This document shows, piece after piece, positions 9,541 to 18,545 of a DNA stretch of 64,000 bases. The notes under the pieces are model-generated. The model worked only from the letters and a program-made list of their open reading frames with translations. It was not told the DNA's origin and did no database searches. Where the stretch lies: NCBI RefSeq assembly GCF_026409565.1, contig NZ_CP112881.1:1411501-1475500 (forward strand). Reading direction: 5' to 3'. Position 1 is the stretch's first letter. Every line of letters begins with the position of its first letter. This stretch comes from Sneathiella aquimaris. GTDB taxonomy: Bacteria; Pseudomonadota; Alphaproteobacteria; Sneathiellales; Sneathiellaceae. The position numbers and the translations under genes are program-made.

Positions 9541-10617
9541 TTAACCAGTTAATTTCATTTTAGCAGATTCGGCTTTTTTTGCTTTTACGGATGCGATGCG
9601 TTCCATGGCCAACAAGTCAGCAACTTCTGCTGTTGGGCGATTATCCTGGTCCGCCCGTTCAAAAATTCTCAAAGCAGTATCATAAATACCGGCCACTTGA
9701 TCCATCGCTGACTGGCGATCAAAACGCGGCCCTTCGTGACTTATAATAATGATCCCGCCGGCATTTATTGCATAGTCGGGGGCATATAGAATATTTCTGT
9801 TTTTCAGCATTGCACCATGCTTGCTTTCGGCCAGCTGGTTATTTGCAGCACCGGCAACAACTTTCGCCTTCAGGGTTGGAATAGTGTCGTCGTTAAGGAT
9901 CGCGCCCAAAGCACAGGGTGCAAGGACGTCCACATCCTGAGACAGTATGTCTTTAACGCTAACTGCCTTCGCGCCAAGCTCCTGAACGGCCCGGTTCACG
10001 GATTGATCATAGATGTCTGCAACAACAAGCTCGGCACCTGCGTCTTTAAGATGGCGACATAAACCGTAACCCACTTGCCCCAAGCCTTGAACTGCAACCG
10101 TCAAACCGGATAGATTTTCTCGTTTAAGCCGGTAATGAACCGCGGCTTTCAGACCATTAAACACGCCCCAGGCCGTCGCTGGAGACGGGTTGCCCACATT
10201 CCCTTCCGAGATCCCGGAAATATGAGGCGTAACCTGTCGGGCAATTTCCAGATCACTGACACCGATCCCCACATCTTCAGCAGCAATATACTGCCCGTTC
10301 AGACTATCAACCGCTTTACCAAATGCTTTGAACAGTGCCTCGGATTTATCTTTATGCGAGTTTGCAATGATGACTGATTTGCCGCCGCCAAGGTTAAGGC
10401 CCGCCAGCGCTGATTTAAATGTCATGCCGCGAGACAGACGAAGGACATCTTCCAAGGCTTCATCATCGCTTGCATAAGGCCACATGCGTGTCCCTCCAAG
10501 GGACGGGCCCAGCGTCGTGTCATGGACCGCAATAATTGCCTTTAGTCCCGACGTCGCGTCGTTATAGAATAAAACGGCTTCGTGGTCATCGTAGCCTTTG
10601 GATGCAAATACAGACAT
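9541..10617 (-). CDS. leucine (Glu/Leu/Phe/Val) dehydrogenase
   Basis: NAD-dependent oxidative deamination of branched-chain amino acids to 2-oxo acids. From the chosen ATG (358 residues) the catalytic lysines fall at K68 (GMTFKSALAGL) and K80 (LGGGKSVIIA), the same numbering as in studied leucine dehydrogenases. The Rossmann motif is GLGQVGYGLCRHL. GAANNQLAE is also typical. The start at 10617 has GAGGAAAAT just before it; the frame six codons further upstream is less likely. A 9-bp perfect inverted repeat lies 32-62 bases upstream of the start. It stands alone, with no branched-chain keto-acid dehydrogenase nearby. Confidence 0.92.
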   Translation of the reverse strand: MSVFASKGYDDHEAVLFYNDATSGLKAIIAVHDTTLGPSLGGTRMWPYASDDEALEDVLRLSRGMTFKSALAGLNLGGGKSVIIANSHKDKSEALFKAFGKAVDSLNGQYIAAEDVGIGVSDLEIARQVTPHISGISEGNVGNPSPATAWGVFNGLKAAVHYRLKRENLSGLTVAVQGLGQVGYGLCRHLKDAGAELVVADIYDQSVNRAVQELGAKAVSVKDILSQDVDVLAPCALGAILNDDTIPTLKAKVVAGAANNQLAESKHGAMLKNRNILYAPDYAINAGGIIIISHEGPRFDRQSAMDQVAGIYDTALRIFERADQDNRPTAEVADLLAMERIASVKAKKAESAKMKLTG

Positions 10618-10648
10618 AATTTTCCTCACCGCCAATAAAAACTGGTTC

Positions 10649-10679
10649 TCTCCCTGATAGAAATGGTTGGTCAGGGAGA
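10649..10679 (-). promoter_or_regulatory. inverted repeat / leader hairpin before leucine dehydrogenase
   Basis: TCTCCCTGA and TCAGGGAGA form a perfect 9-bp inverted repeat with a 13-base spacer, 32 to 62 bases before the ATG. It has no T-run after it on the gene strand, so it is not a usual terminator. It could be an operator or a leader hairpin. The pairing is seen; the role is inferred. Confidence 0.5.
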
Positions 10680-10859
10680 TTAAAAATCAACGGTTTTTGA
10701 GGAATGTTTCGAAATTCGCAGGAAGATTACGTTTTCCATTCGAAAGACATAATATTAGTTGCGTAAAAGGGAACTGTTTGCGCAATTTTAATTTTGATGA
10801 TTTTGAAGAGGTGAAGTGATTTTACGGGAAAAATTGTGATTCAAGACGAAAATACTGTC

Positions 10860-11951
10860 CTAAAGGCGCTTATTGACTGTTTCCGCGATGGCAAGGCTGG
10901 CCGTTAAACCCGGACTTTCTATCCCGAATAAACAGATTAAACCGGGTATTTGGTGGTCTGCTTCACTTAAAATCTGAAAATCCTGAGCACTGCTTCCGGG
11001 GGATTGGAGCTTTGGCCGGACCCCGGTATAGCCGGGCTGTAAACTATCGTCTTTCAGATCGGGGTAATATCGGCGTATGGCTTCATAAAAGCCGTGAGAG
11101 CGGCTTTCGTCCAGAGAGTAGTCGACGGTGTCCACCCATTCTTGATCTGGGCCAAATCGAATTTGCCCGGCCATATCCAACGTTACATGGATCCCCAGAC
11201 TTGCCGTGTTCGGGACCGGATAAATCAAATGTTTAAAGGGAGAGGGAAAAGATGCGGTAAAATAGGTTCCCTTTGCCAAATATCGGTTCGGTATAAATTC
11301 TGGAGACAATCCTGAAATTCCATGTGCAACCGATTGTGCGCCCAAGCCTGCCGAATTTATCAATCTTTTGCAGCGCAATTGATTATCGCCGCTTGTCACC
11401 AGAAAACCCCCGCTGATGACTTCGGCCTTTGAAAAGGGGGCATGATAGGCAATTGCGCCCATGTTAGACTCAATCTCTCCGACAAGGGAGAGCATATATT
11501 GATGTGTATCGATAATACCGGTCGAAGGTGAGAGCAGTGCGCGTTCACAGCGCAGGTGCGGTTCCAGAAGCGAGACTTCCTTCTTGTTGATAAACTTTAA
11601 ATCCTGAACGTTATTGTCTTGGGCTTTTTTCAAAATACTCTCAAGAACGTCACATTCTTCGGGCGTTGTTGCGACAATCAGCTTACCGGTTCGTTTGTGC
11701 GGAATATTGTGACTTTCGCAATATTGATAGAGCCGGAATTTCCCCTCGACACATAATTTGGCTTTTAAACTGTCTTTTGGATAGTAAATCCCTGCGTGAA
11801 TAACTTCGCTGTTGCGGGACGAAGTTTCTTCGCCAAAGTGGCCATTTTTTTCAAGGACGAGGACATCCTGATCGCTTAGGGCCAGAGAGCGGGCGATGGC
11901 CAGCCCAATAACACCAGCACCTACAACAATTGTTTCAACATCATATTCCAT
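10860..11951 (-). CDS. FAD-dependent oxidoreductase, LhgO (L-2-hydroxyglutarate oxidase)-like
   Basis: A 363-residue DAO-fold flavoprotein. The dinucleotide-binding motif VVGAGVIGLAIARSLA spans about residues 10-25, followed by the acidic strand end LVLEK. SSRNSEVIHAGIYYP, KAKLCVEGK and GYTGVRPKL are signatures of the L-2-hydroxyglutarate oxidase/dehydrogenase family (LhgO/YgaF, L2HGDH). The likely reaction is oxidation of L-2-hydroxyglutarate to 2-oxoglutarate, but other small 2-hydroxy acids are possible. It is single, transcribed away from the DUF3179 gene. The 242 bases between it and leucine dehydrogenase hold only the inverted repeat listed there. Confidence 0.85.
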   Translation of the reverse strand: MEYDVETIVVGAGVIGLAIARSLALSDQDVLVLEKNGHFGEETSSRNSEVIHAGIYYPKDSLKAKLCVEGKFRLYQYCESHNIPHKRTGKLIVATTPEECDVLESILKKAQDNNVQDLKFINKKEVSLLEPHLRCERALLSPSTGIIDTHQYMLSLVGEIESNMGAIAYHAPFSKAEVISGGFLVTSGDNQLRCKRLINSAGLGAQSVAHGISGLSPEFIPNRYLAKGTYFTASFPSPFKHLIYPVPNTASLGIHVTLDMAGQIRFGPDQEWVDTVDYSLDESRSHGFYEAIRRYYPDLKDDSLQPGYTGVRPKLQSPGSSAQDFQILSEADHQIPGLICLFGIESPGLTASLAIAETVNKRL

Positions 11952-12065
11952 AGGTTGGTGTTACCATCTATTCGCAAGGGGTCAAGTGAAGGTTTATCCT
12001 ACCTTCACAAAAGCTTTATCTGCCCAGCATATCAATGTTGATCGCATTCTAATATACTGCCCGGT

Positions 12066-13067
12066 ATGAATACTCTCTTTCGCCCCTTATTTTTGATATC
12101 GATCTGCACCGTTCTTTTTTGTGCGGTTGCTGTTAGGGCTGATCCTGGTTTCTGGAAATATGAGTGGCCGAAAACAGATTTCTCTAAAACCAGTGTGGAT
12201 TTTAAGGAAATATTCTCTGGTGGGCCGCCAAAGGATGGCATTCCGGCAATTGATAATCCAATTTTCAAACCGATCGCTGAGATCAGCGATATCCAGCCTA
12301 CTGAACCCGTTATTGGCGTTGTCGTGGGACAGGCTGCGAAAGCCTATCCGCTTCGGGTCCTGATGTGGCATGAAATCGTGAATGATACGATCGCGGGCAT
12401 TCCGATTTCAGTTACCTTTTGCCCACTTTGTAATACATCCATTGTTTTCGACCGACGGATCACCCACCCGGAAAAGGGTCCTCTCGTTTTGGATTTTGGG
12501 ACGACCGGTAAGCTTCGTAATTCCGATCTTGTCATGTATGATCGACAAACGGAAAGTTGGTGGCAGCAGTTTCTGGGCGAGGCAATTGTTGGAGATTTAC
12601 TGGGACAAAGCCTGAAGATGCTCCCCGTCAGAATCGAATCTTTTCAAAAATTCAAGACCCGAAATCCGGAAGGTCTGGTTTTAATCCCCAATAATATCAG
12701 TATGCGTCAATATGGTCGTAATCCTTATGAAAAGTATGACAGTTCCCCGACACCCTTTTTATACCGCGGGGCCATGCCGGATAGAGTTGCCCCTCTTTCC
12801 CGGGTTGTTGCCAGTGACGGCCAAGCTTGGTCACTTGAATATTTACAAAAGGTCAAACGTGTTGAGACGTCCTCGGGGCTGGTTATTATTTGGGAAAAAG
12901 GGCAGAATTCTGCGCTTGATGCAAGTGTAATCGGGGAGGGGGTTGATATCGGTAATATCACCGTACAGCGGCAGGACGGCAATAAAATGGTTGATGTTCC
13001 CTACACCGTAGACTTTGCTTTTGCGCATCACGCATTTCGTCCGGAAATAGAAATTATAACCGACTGA
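12066..13067 (+). CDS. DUF3179 domain protein, exported
   Basis: A 333-residue protein with an N-terminal signal peptide (hydrophobic about residues 8-22, probable cut after VRA). The blocks AYPLRVLMWHEIVND and the CPLCNTSIVFDR pair of cysteines, then GTTGKLRNSDLVMYDRQTES and WWQQFLGEAIVG, identify DUF3179. The family is common in marine bacteria and has no known activity; the CxxC and nearby His suggest a metal or redox site, which is inference. The start is at an ATG with no strong ribosome site. It is monocistronic. Confidence 0.87.
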   Translation: MNTLFRPLFLISICTVLFCAVAVRADPGFWKYEWPKTDFSKTSVDFKEIFSGGPPKDGIPAIDNPIFKPIAEISDIQPTEPVIGVVVGQAAKAYPLRVLMWHEIVNDTIAGIPISVTFCPLCNTSIVFDRRITHPEKGPLVLDFGTTGKLRNSDLVMYDRQTESWWQQFLGEAIVGDLLGQSLKMLPVRIESFQKFKTRNPEGLVLIPNNISMRQYGRNPYEKYDSSPTPFLYRGAMPDRVAPLSRVVASDGQAWSLEYLQKVKRVETSSGLVIIWEKGQNSALDASVIGEGVDIGNITVQRQDGNKMVDVPYTVDFAFAHHAFRPEIEIITD

Positions 13068-13142
13068 TTTCTATTTTTATTTTGTCTTAATTGTTCCTGA
13101 AAGTTTCGAAAATTATCTTGCTTGTCATGGCTTTGAGCTTGG

Positions 13143-13179
13143 TTTAAGTCTCTTAAATCAGCATGGGGAGTGCTGATTT
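13143..13179 (+). promoter_or_regulatory. two inverted repeats in the mipZ leader
   Basis: TTTAAG-TCT-CTTAAA (13143-13157) is a perfect dyad. It runs into a second one, AAATCAGCA (13155-13163) and TGCTGATTT (13171-13179), a 9-bp perfect stem with a 7-base loop. No T-run follows, so it is not a simple terminator. The position, 29 bases before the ATG, suggests a repressor site or a leader hairpin. Confidence 0.45.
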
Positions 13180-13207
13180 GAGTGTCTGACAATTTCACGT
13201 GGAGTTC

Positions 13208-14083
13208 ATGGTGTCCGTTACTGTTGAAGAGGCAAAGCCTGAAAACAACGCGCAGCCCACTCGGGCCCATATTATTGTTATTGGAAATGCCAAAGGGGGA
13301 TCCGGCAAATCCACAACAGGTATGCATGTTATTGTTTCTTTGTTGACCCTGGGATACCGGGTCGGCGCCATTGATCTGGACGGAAAACAGAAGACACTGG
13401 GCCGGTATATTGAAAACCGACAGGATTTTATCTCGAAAAAGAATATTGACCTGCCGATGCCAGCCTTAAAAGTGATCGAACCCAGTGAAAAGAAAAATCT
13501 GGATGAAGCGCAAAGCGACGAAAGAACGCGTTTTGTGTCGGCGTTGCAGGAGCTGGTATATGCAAATGATTTTGTCGTTGTAGATTGCCCCGGTGCAGAT
13601 AGTTTTATTTCAAAGTTGGGCCATTCTTTTGCAGACACACTTCTAACACCGATGAACGATAGTTTTATTGATCTTGATCTTTTGGCCAAAGTTGATGAAG
13701 CAACGTTTGAGGTGGAGCGGCCCAGTTGGTACTCTGAAATGGTATGGGAACAGCGTAAACGCCGCGCACTGATCGATAAACACCAGATCGATTGGGTGGT
13801 CATGCGGAACAGATTGTCTCACACGGATGCGCACAACAAACGGCATATCGAAAAAATCCTGGAAAAACTGGCGGAACGTATTTCGTTTCGCTCTGCTCCC
13901 GGATTTGGTGAGCGGGTTATCTTCCGTGAACTGTTTCTGAAAGGATTGACAATGCTTGATCTGCAGAAAAAAGGCGTGGGTATAAAAATGTCCATGAGCC
14001 ATGTCGCCGCCCGTCAGGAAGTGCGACATTTGATAAAATCACTCAATCTTCCGGGGGTCAGCGATAAAGCCGAACAGCTTTAG
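13208..14083 (+). CDS. mipZ: division-plane positioning ATPase MipZ
   Basis: A ParA-like P-loop ATPase that, in Caulobacter, forms a gradient from the ParB-bound poles and blocks FtsZ assembly away from midcell. The deviant Walker A motif KGGSGKST is at about residues 29-36, followed by IDLDGKQKTLGRY and FVVVDCPGADS. RNRLSHTDAHNKRHIEKIL and FGERVIFRELFLKGLTMLDL are MipZ-specific blocks absent from ParA and MinD. The ATG at 13208 with GGAG just before gives 291 residues; a GTG at 13199 is possible. Two inverted repeats lie in the leader. Confidence 0.93.
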   Translation: MVSVTVEEAKPENNAQPTRAHIIVIGNAKGGSGKSTTGMHVIVSLLTLGYRVGAIDLDGKQKTLGRYIENRQDFISKKNIDLPMPALKVIEPSEKKNLDEAQSDERTRFVSALQELVYANDFVVVDCPGADSFISKLGHSFADTLLTPMNDSFIDLDLLAKVDEATFEVERPSWYSEMVWEQRKRRALIDKHQIDWVVMRNRLSHTDAHNKRHIEKILEKLAERISFRSAPGFGERVIFRELFLKGLTMLDLQKKGVGIKMSMSHVAARQEVRHLIKSLNLPGVSDKAEQL

Positions 14084-14412
14084 GGCGCTTTGTTACGGTT
14101 CATAAACTGTAAAATTCGAGCAATATTTTCTCGGGTTGGAGCGGTAATCGGCTTTACTATTGCTTGAGGCCGACAAAAAATCCAAATTTGTGATGAATGC
14201 ACACTGACAATTTTTGTATTTTAAAACAGCCGTTTAGGCCGATGATCAAGAAAATTTTACGCAAAATACCTGCCAAATTTAACCTGTATATCTAATATTA
14301 ACGTTTAAACGATATACATAATAAGTATCAGCGATGCACGTAGCATCGGCAACATGTCCCGTTCCTTTTGTTGTATAGGTCCGGCTGAAACTTTAGTTAA
14401 AAGGAGGAGCGT
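14084..14412 (+). other. 329-base gene-free leader region
   Basis: No gene is seen. It contains a perfect 10-bp palindrome CGTTTAAACG (14302-14311) and a small hairpin with arms CGATGC and GCATCG (14332-14348). A strong ribosome site, AAAGGAGGAG, ends it just before the next gene. These would suit a promoter and a structured 5' leader for the small exported protein. No sRNA can be asserted. Confidence 0.5.
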
Positions 14413-14769
14413 ATGTTTAGCTTTAACAACCCAATTAAACGTGATTTTCGCATGCGCTCTGTCATTTCTTTTGGACTTTCAGTGCTAGTACTTGCGGCGA
14501 TGATGGTTTCATTTCAAGTGACAGACGCATCTGCCCAAAATGCCTGTTTTGAGCGGGGAGCATTGATAAAACACTTGGACGGAAAATTCAGTGAAGCACC
14601 GGTCGCCGCCGGCCTTGCTGCAAACGGAAGTGTTCTGGAAGTCTTTACCAGCCCGGATGGTGTAACCTGGACGATCGTGCTTACGCAGCCAAACGGCGCG
14701 ACATGCGTCATGGCATCAGGCGAGTCCTGGATGGGCATTCCAATGCCTAAAAAGGGTAAAGTCAGCTAA
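14413..14769 (+). CDS. small exported conserved protein, function unknown
   Basis: A 118-residue protein with a signal peptide (hydrophobic residues about 15-35, cut near ASA-QNA) and a mature part of about 75 residues. The mature part has two cysteines (NACFERG and ATCVMASG) that could pair. The LIKHLDGKFSEAPVAAGLAANGSVLEVF pattern, read in parts, recurs in small alphaproteobacterial secreted proteins of unknown role. A very good ribosome site (AAGGAGGAG) suggests high expression. It is followed by a clear terminator, so it is a single-gene unit with a long leader. Confidence 0.75.
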   Translation: MFSFNNPIKRDFRMRSVISFGLSVLVLAAMMVSFQVTDASAQNACFERGALIKHLDGKFSEAPVAAGLAANGSVLEVFTSPDGVTWTIVLTQPNGATCVMASGESWMGIPMPKKGKVS

Positions 14770-14799
14770 GTCCCAAAACGTAAGGGTTTAATAGATGAT

Positions 14800-14837
14800 G
14801 GCAGGCGCCTTGTTGATCAGGGCGCCTGCCTTCCTTT
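14800..14837. terminator. intrinsic terminator between convergent genes
   Basis: A perfect 10-bp GC-rich stem (GGCAGGCGCC at 14800-14809 and GGCGCCTGCC at 14821-14830) with an 11-base loop, then TTCCTTT on the plus strand. It lies between the small exported gene and the convergent phosphomannomutase stop. Confidence 0.8.
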
Positions 14838-16215
14838 ATTCGGGTATGAATTCGATACCGGCAGCCGCAAGGTTGGTTTTCATGTCCTGTTTGACAGCGT
14901 CAAGATCTACCAATGTGGCAGCCTCACATCTGGCAACGAGAACGGCCTGGGTATTGGACGCCCGTAAAAGCCACCACCCCCCCTGTGTGGAAACGCGGAC
15001 ACCATCAATATCAGAGAAATCAGCCCCGGCCTTTTTGAGGATTGCCTGCAATCTCTCAACGGCCGCAAATTTTTCTTCATCAGGACAGGGGAAGCGTATT
15101 TCCGGTGTATTGATCATTTTTGGAAGTGCATCAAACATTTCATCAAGCGTCTGATCCGTCTGTCCCAACAGATTTAACAGGCGAAGCCCGACATATATGG
15201 CATCGTCAAACCCGTAAAAATGATCGTTATAAAAGATATGACCACTCATTTCGCCTGCGAGCGGGGCAGACAGTTCGGCCATCTTGGTTTTAATAAGCGA
15301 ATGACCCGTTTTCCACATCACGGGCTTGCCGCCCATACGGGAAATTTCGTCAAAAAGGCTTTTGCTTGCCTTGACATCCGCAATGAAGGCCGCGCCCGGC
15401 TGATTTTTAAGGATTTCCGTTGCCAAAATCGCTAACAACTGATCGCCCCACAGAATATTTCCGCGACTGTCAACGACACCGATACGGTCCCCATCCCCAT
15501 CAAATGCAATGCCCAAATCCGCGTTCATGCCTTTCACGGTTCTGATGAGGTCCTGAAGGTTCTTTTCGACCGTCGGGTCCGGGTGATGATTGGGAAACGT
15601 GCTGTCAATTTCTTCAAAGAGTAAAATATGTCGGCCACTTAGTTTGGATACGACTTTTTTGAGTGCCTCTCCCGTGACTCCGTTCCCGCAATCCCAGACA
15701 ACCGTGAGGTCACTTGGGAACCTGTAATCTTCAAGAAGCCTTGCCACATATCGTTCAAGGAGCGGGTTGTCGCTTACCGTACCGTTTTTGCGGGTCCAGT
15801 TTCCTTCAGCGGAGCAGTGTCCCAGATCCTGAATGTCCTGTCCGAAAAACGGTTTGCCCTCCATAATCATCTTAAACCCATTATGATCTGGTGGATTGTG
15901 GGATCCGGTAATCATAATGCCGTTTTGAGTATTTAATTCATAGGTCGAATAATACAGCATGGGGGACGGGCCCATACCAATACGAATAATGTCAACACCA
16001 GTAGACTGAAGGCCGCTTACCAGTGCCTTTTCCAGATCGGGTGACGTGGCGCGCCCGTCATAGCCCACGGATACAACAGAACCACCTTTTTCCTGCATCA
16101 TCGTACCGAAACTACGGCCAATGGCCTCCGCATCGTCTAAAGAGAGGGTTTGACCGACAATTCCGCGAATATCGTATTCTCTAAGAATAGTGGGATGAAA
16201 CGTATGGCGTTGCAT
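14836..16215 (-). CDS. phosphomannomutase/phosphoglucomutase
   Basis: A 459-residue alpha-D-phosphohexomutase of the AlgC/PMM-PGM type, interconverting hexose 6- and 1-phosphates. The active phosphoserine is S105 in ITGSHNP, the metal loop is FDGDGDRIG at about 239-247, the sugar loop is GEMSGHIFY, and the phosphate-binding loop is near RVSTQGGWWLLRASNTQ. With ugd and galU directly upstream on the same strand, the set would supply glucose 1-phosphate, UDP-glucose and UDP-glucuronate for surface polysaccharide. The start at 16215 is 19 bases after the ugd stop. Confidence 0.93.
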   Translation of the reverse strand: MQRHTFHPTILREYDIRGIVGQTLSLDDAEAIGRSFGTMMQEKGGSVVSVGYDGRATSPDLEKALVSGLQSTGVDIIRIGMGPSPMLYYSTYELNTQNGIMITGSHNPPDHNGFKMIMEGKPFFGQDIQDLGHCSAEGNWTRKNGTVSDNPLLERYVARLLEDYRFPSDLTVVWDCGNGVTGEALKKVVSKLSGRHILLFEEIDSTFPNHHPDPTVEKNLQDLIRTVKGMNADLGIAFDGDGDRIGVVDSRGNILWGDQLLAILATEILKNQPGAAFIADVKASKSLFDEISRMGGKPVMWKTGHSLIKTKMAELSAPLAGEMSGHIFYNDHFYGFDDAIYVGLRLLNLLGQTDQTLDEMFDALPKMINTPEIRFPCPDEEKFAAVERLQAILKKAGADFSDIDGVRVSTQGGWWLLRASNTQAVLVARCEAATLVDLDAVKQDMKTNLAAAGIEFIPE

Positions 16216-16234
16216 GTTTTATCTTTCGTTTGTT

Positions 16235-17557
16235 TTAGGCCTTTTGGGTGGCATGGGGGCGGCCGACACAACTATACTGAATGCCAAGGGAGGCCATTTC
16301 TTCGGGTTCGTAGATGTTTCTCAGGTCAACAAGTATGGGCGACTTCATCAACGACTTGATGCGCGTGAAATCCAAGGCCCGGAATTCATTCCATTCGGTG
16401 ATGATAACTACGGCATCTGCATTTTCCAGTGTGTCATAGCTATTGTCATAAAATACCACATCGGAAAGGAGCTCTTCCGCTTCTTTTCGGCCTTCCGGAT
16501 CATAGGCGTGAATGTGCGCACCAGCCTTCGACAAAGCCGGTAAGATGTCGAGACTGGGGCTTTCGCGCATATCATCCGTATTCGGTTTAAAGGTTAGCCC
16601 CAGAACGGCGATTTTTTTACCATCCACCGAGCCTCCACAGGCAGAAATTACTTTTTCCGCCATTTGCAGTTTGCGTTTTTCGTTTATCTCAATCACCGAT
16701 TTGACAATTTGCAAAGGAGCGTCATTTTCCAGGGAGGTCTGGTACAAGGCTCTGGTGTCTTTTGGAAAACAAGAACCTCCAAAACCCGGGCCGGCGTGAA
16801 GGAATTTCCGACCAATACGGCCATCGAGACCAATGCCTTTTGCGACATCGTGAACATCGGCTCCAACCTGTTCACAGAGGTCTGCCATTTCATTGATAAA
16901 GGTGATTTTAGCGGCAAGAAAGGCGTTGCCCGCATATTTTGTAAGCTCGGAACTTTCAAGAGATGTAAAGAGTAGGGGGGTTTGTATAAGCGACAATGGG
17001 CGATAGATCGCTTCCATTACTTTCTGCGCTTTCTCTGATGTTGTGCCGACAACAACCCGGTCCGGGCGCATAAAATCTTCAATGGCGGCACCTTCTCTAA
17101 GGAATTCAGGGTTTGATACGACATCAAACATATCGGCGGCGCAATGCTCAGCAAGGATAGCCTGGACTTGTTTGCCGGTCCCTACAGGCACCGTCGATTT
17201 ATTGACCACCACGGTGTATCCGTCAATGGCCTCTGCTATTTCTTTGGCGGCTTCAAAGACAAAGGTCAGATCAGCTTGACCACCGCCTCTGCGGCTAGGG
17301 GTGCCCACACCGATAAAAACAGCCTCTGACTGTGCAACAGCATTTCTCAGGTCTGTGCTAAAGGAGAGACGGCCCGCTTTTACATTCTTTTCCACCAAGG
17401 CTTCAAGACCCGGCTCGAAGATCGGAATTTGGCCGTTGTGAAGGGCATCAATTTTGTCTGTATTTTTATCGACACAAATAACTTCGTGCCCAAACTCAGA
17501 GAAACAGGTTCCGGAAACCAACCCGACATAACCGGTTCCAATCATTGCAATACGCAT
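16235..17557 (-). CDS. ugd: UDP-glucose 6-dehydrogenase
   Basis: Oxidises UDP-glucose to UDP-glucuronate with two NAD molecules. The N-terminal Rossmann motif is IGTGYVGLVSG (residues 6-16) and the catalytic thiol is C263 in GPGFGGSCFPKDT. NKSTVPVGTG and LGLTFKPNTDDMRESPS are further family blocks. The 440-residue length is normal. It follows galU by 39 bases and precedes the phosphomutase by 19 bases, so the three make a sugar-nucleotide operon. Confidence 0.95.
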   Translation of the reverse strand: MRIAMIGTGYVGLVSGTCFSEFGHEVICVDKNTDKIDALHNGQIPIFEPGLEALVEKNVKAGRLSFSTDLRNAVAQSEAVFIGVGTPSRRGGGQADLTFVFEAAKEIAEAIDGYTVVVNKSTVPVGTGKQVQAILAEHCAADMFDVVSNPEFLREGAAIEDFMRPDRVVVGTTSEKAQKVMEAIYRPLSLIQTPLLFTSLESSELTKYAGNAFLAAKITFINEMADLCEQVGADVHDVAKGIGLDGRIGRKFLHAGPGFGGSCFPKDTRALYQTSLENDAPLQIVKSVIEINEKRKLQMAEKVISACGGSVDGKKIAVLGLTFKPNTDDMRESPSLDILPALSKAGAHIHAYDPEGRKEAEELLSDVVFYDNSYDTLENADAVVIITEWNEFRALDFTRIKSLMKSPILVDLRNIYEPEEMASLGIQYSCVGRPHATQKA

Positions 17558-17596
17558 CTCTTAAATCCTTTTGGAATAGGGCGACGGCGCGCTGTC

Positions 17597-18478
17597 TTAT
17601 AGGTCAGCCGCCATTTTTCGAATAATATCTTCCATTTCGTGCGACAAATCACTTCGGTTCAATGCAAAAGCAAGATTTGCGTGCAGGAAGCCGATTTTGT
17701 CGCCACAGTCAAAGCGGGTGCCGTCAAATCGTAGTCCGTAAAAACTGGTTGATTTCAGCATATCAGACATGGCATCCGTTAATTGAATTTCATTACCTGC
17801 ACCACGCGCCTGATTTTCCAGAATATTAAACACTGTGGGTTCCAGAATGTAGCGACCGATAACCGCTAAATTAGAAGGTGCTTTCGACGGGTCCGGTTTT
17901 TCAACCAATGCTTTTACTTCTACTTTTTTGCCATCATCATATCCGGGGCTAATAATGCCATATCGAGATGTATGAGCATGGGGGACTTCCATCGCGGCCA
18001 GAATATTGCCGCCATCCATTTGTTCCCGGGTTTCCATCATTTGTGCGAGGCAGGGCTTTTCACTCAGGATCAGGTCGTCCGCCAGAATGACCGCGAACGG
18101 TTCGTTGCCAATGTAGCGTTTTGCGCACCAGACAGCATGACCAAGCCCTTGTGGTTCCTGCTGTCGGATATAGGCCACTGATCCTGTTTTGGGCAGGCCG
18201 TTTTGCAATTCTTCCAAAACATCAGTTTTACCGCGTTCGTTTAAAACGCTTTCCAACTCATAGGATCTGTCAAAATGATCCTCAATGATGACTTTCCCGC
18301 GACCGGTCACGAAAATAAACTCTTCAATGCCAGCTTCACGGGCTTCATCCACCGCATATTGGATCAGTGGTCGATCTACGATCGGCAACATTTCTTTAGG
18401 CATGGCCTTCGTTGCAGGAAGGAAGCGTGTTCCCAATCCCCCTACCGGAAAAACTGCTTTACGTACTTTTTTGATCAT
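17597..18478 (-). CDS. galU: UTP-glucose-1-phosphate uridylyltransferase
   Basis: Makes UDP-glucose from glucose 1-phosphate and UTP. The nucleotide-binding motif GGLGTRFLPATKAMPKEMLPI starts near residue 13 (read as GGLGTRFLP then ATKAMPKEMLP). PQGLGHAVWCAK and ILADDL are the other GalU signatures. The length, 293 residues, is normal. It is the first gene of the galU-ugd-phosphomutase operon. The 67 bases before it show no obvious regulatory site. Confidence 0.95.
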   Translation of the reverse strand: MIKKVRKAVFPVGGLGTRFLPATKAMPKEMLPIVDRPLIQYAVDEAREAGIEEFIFVTGRGKVIIEDHFDRSYELESVLNERGKTDVLEELQNGLPKTGSVAYIRQQEPQGLGHAVWCAKRYIGNEPFAVILADDLILSEKPCLAQMMETREQMDGGNILAAMEVPHAHTSRYGIISPGYDDGKKVEVKALVEKPDPSKAPSNLAVIGRYILEPTVFNILENQARGAGNEIQLTDAMSDMLKSTSFYGLRFDGTRFDCGDKIGFLHANLAFALNRSDLSHEMEDIIRKMAADL

Positions 18479-18545
18479 GAAAACCCCTCTATCATGATGT
18501 GGTGCGTTTTATGGCATTCAAGCACTGGACATGCAAGAACACATC

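Noticed and set aside
13143-13157. TTAA-N5-TTAA near mipZ as a CtrA box
   Set aside because: The CtrA consensus needs seven bases between the TTAA halves; here there are five, so it is reported only as a dyad.
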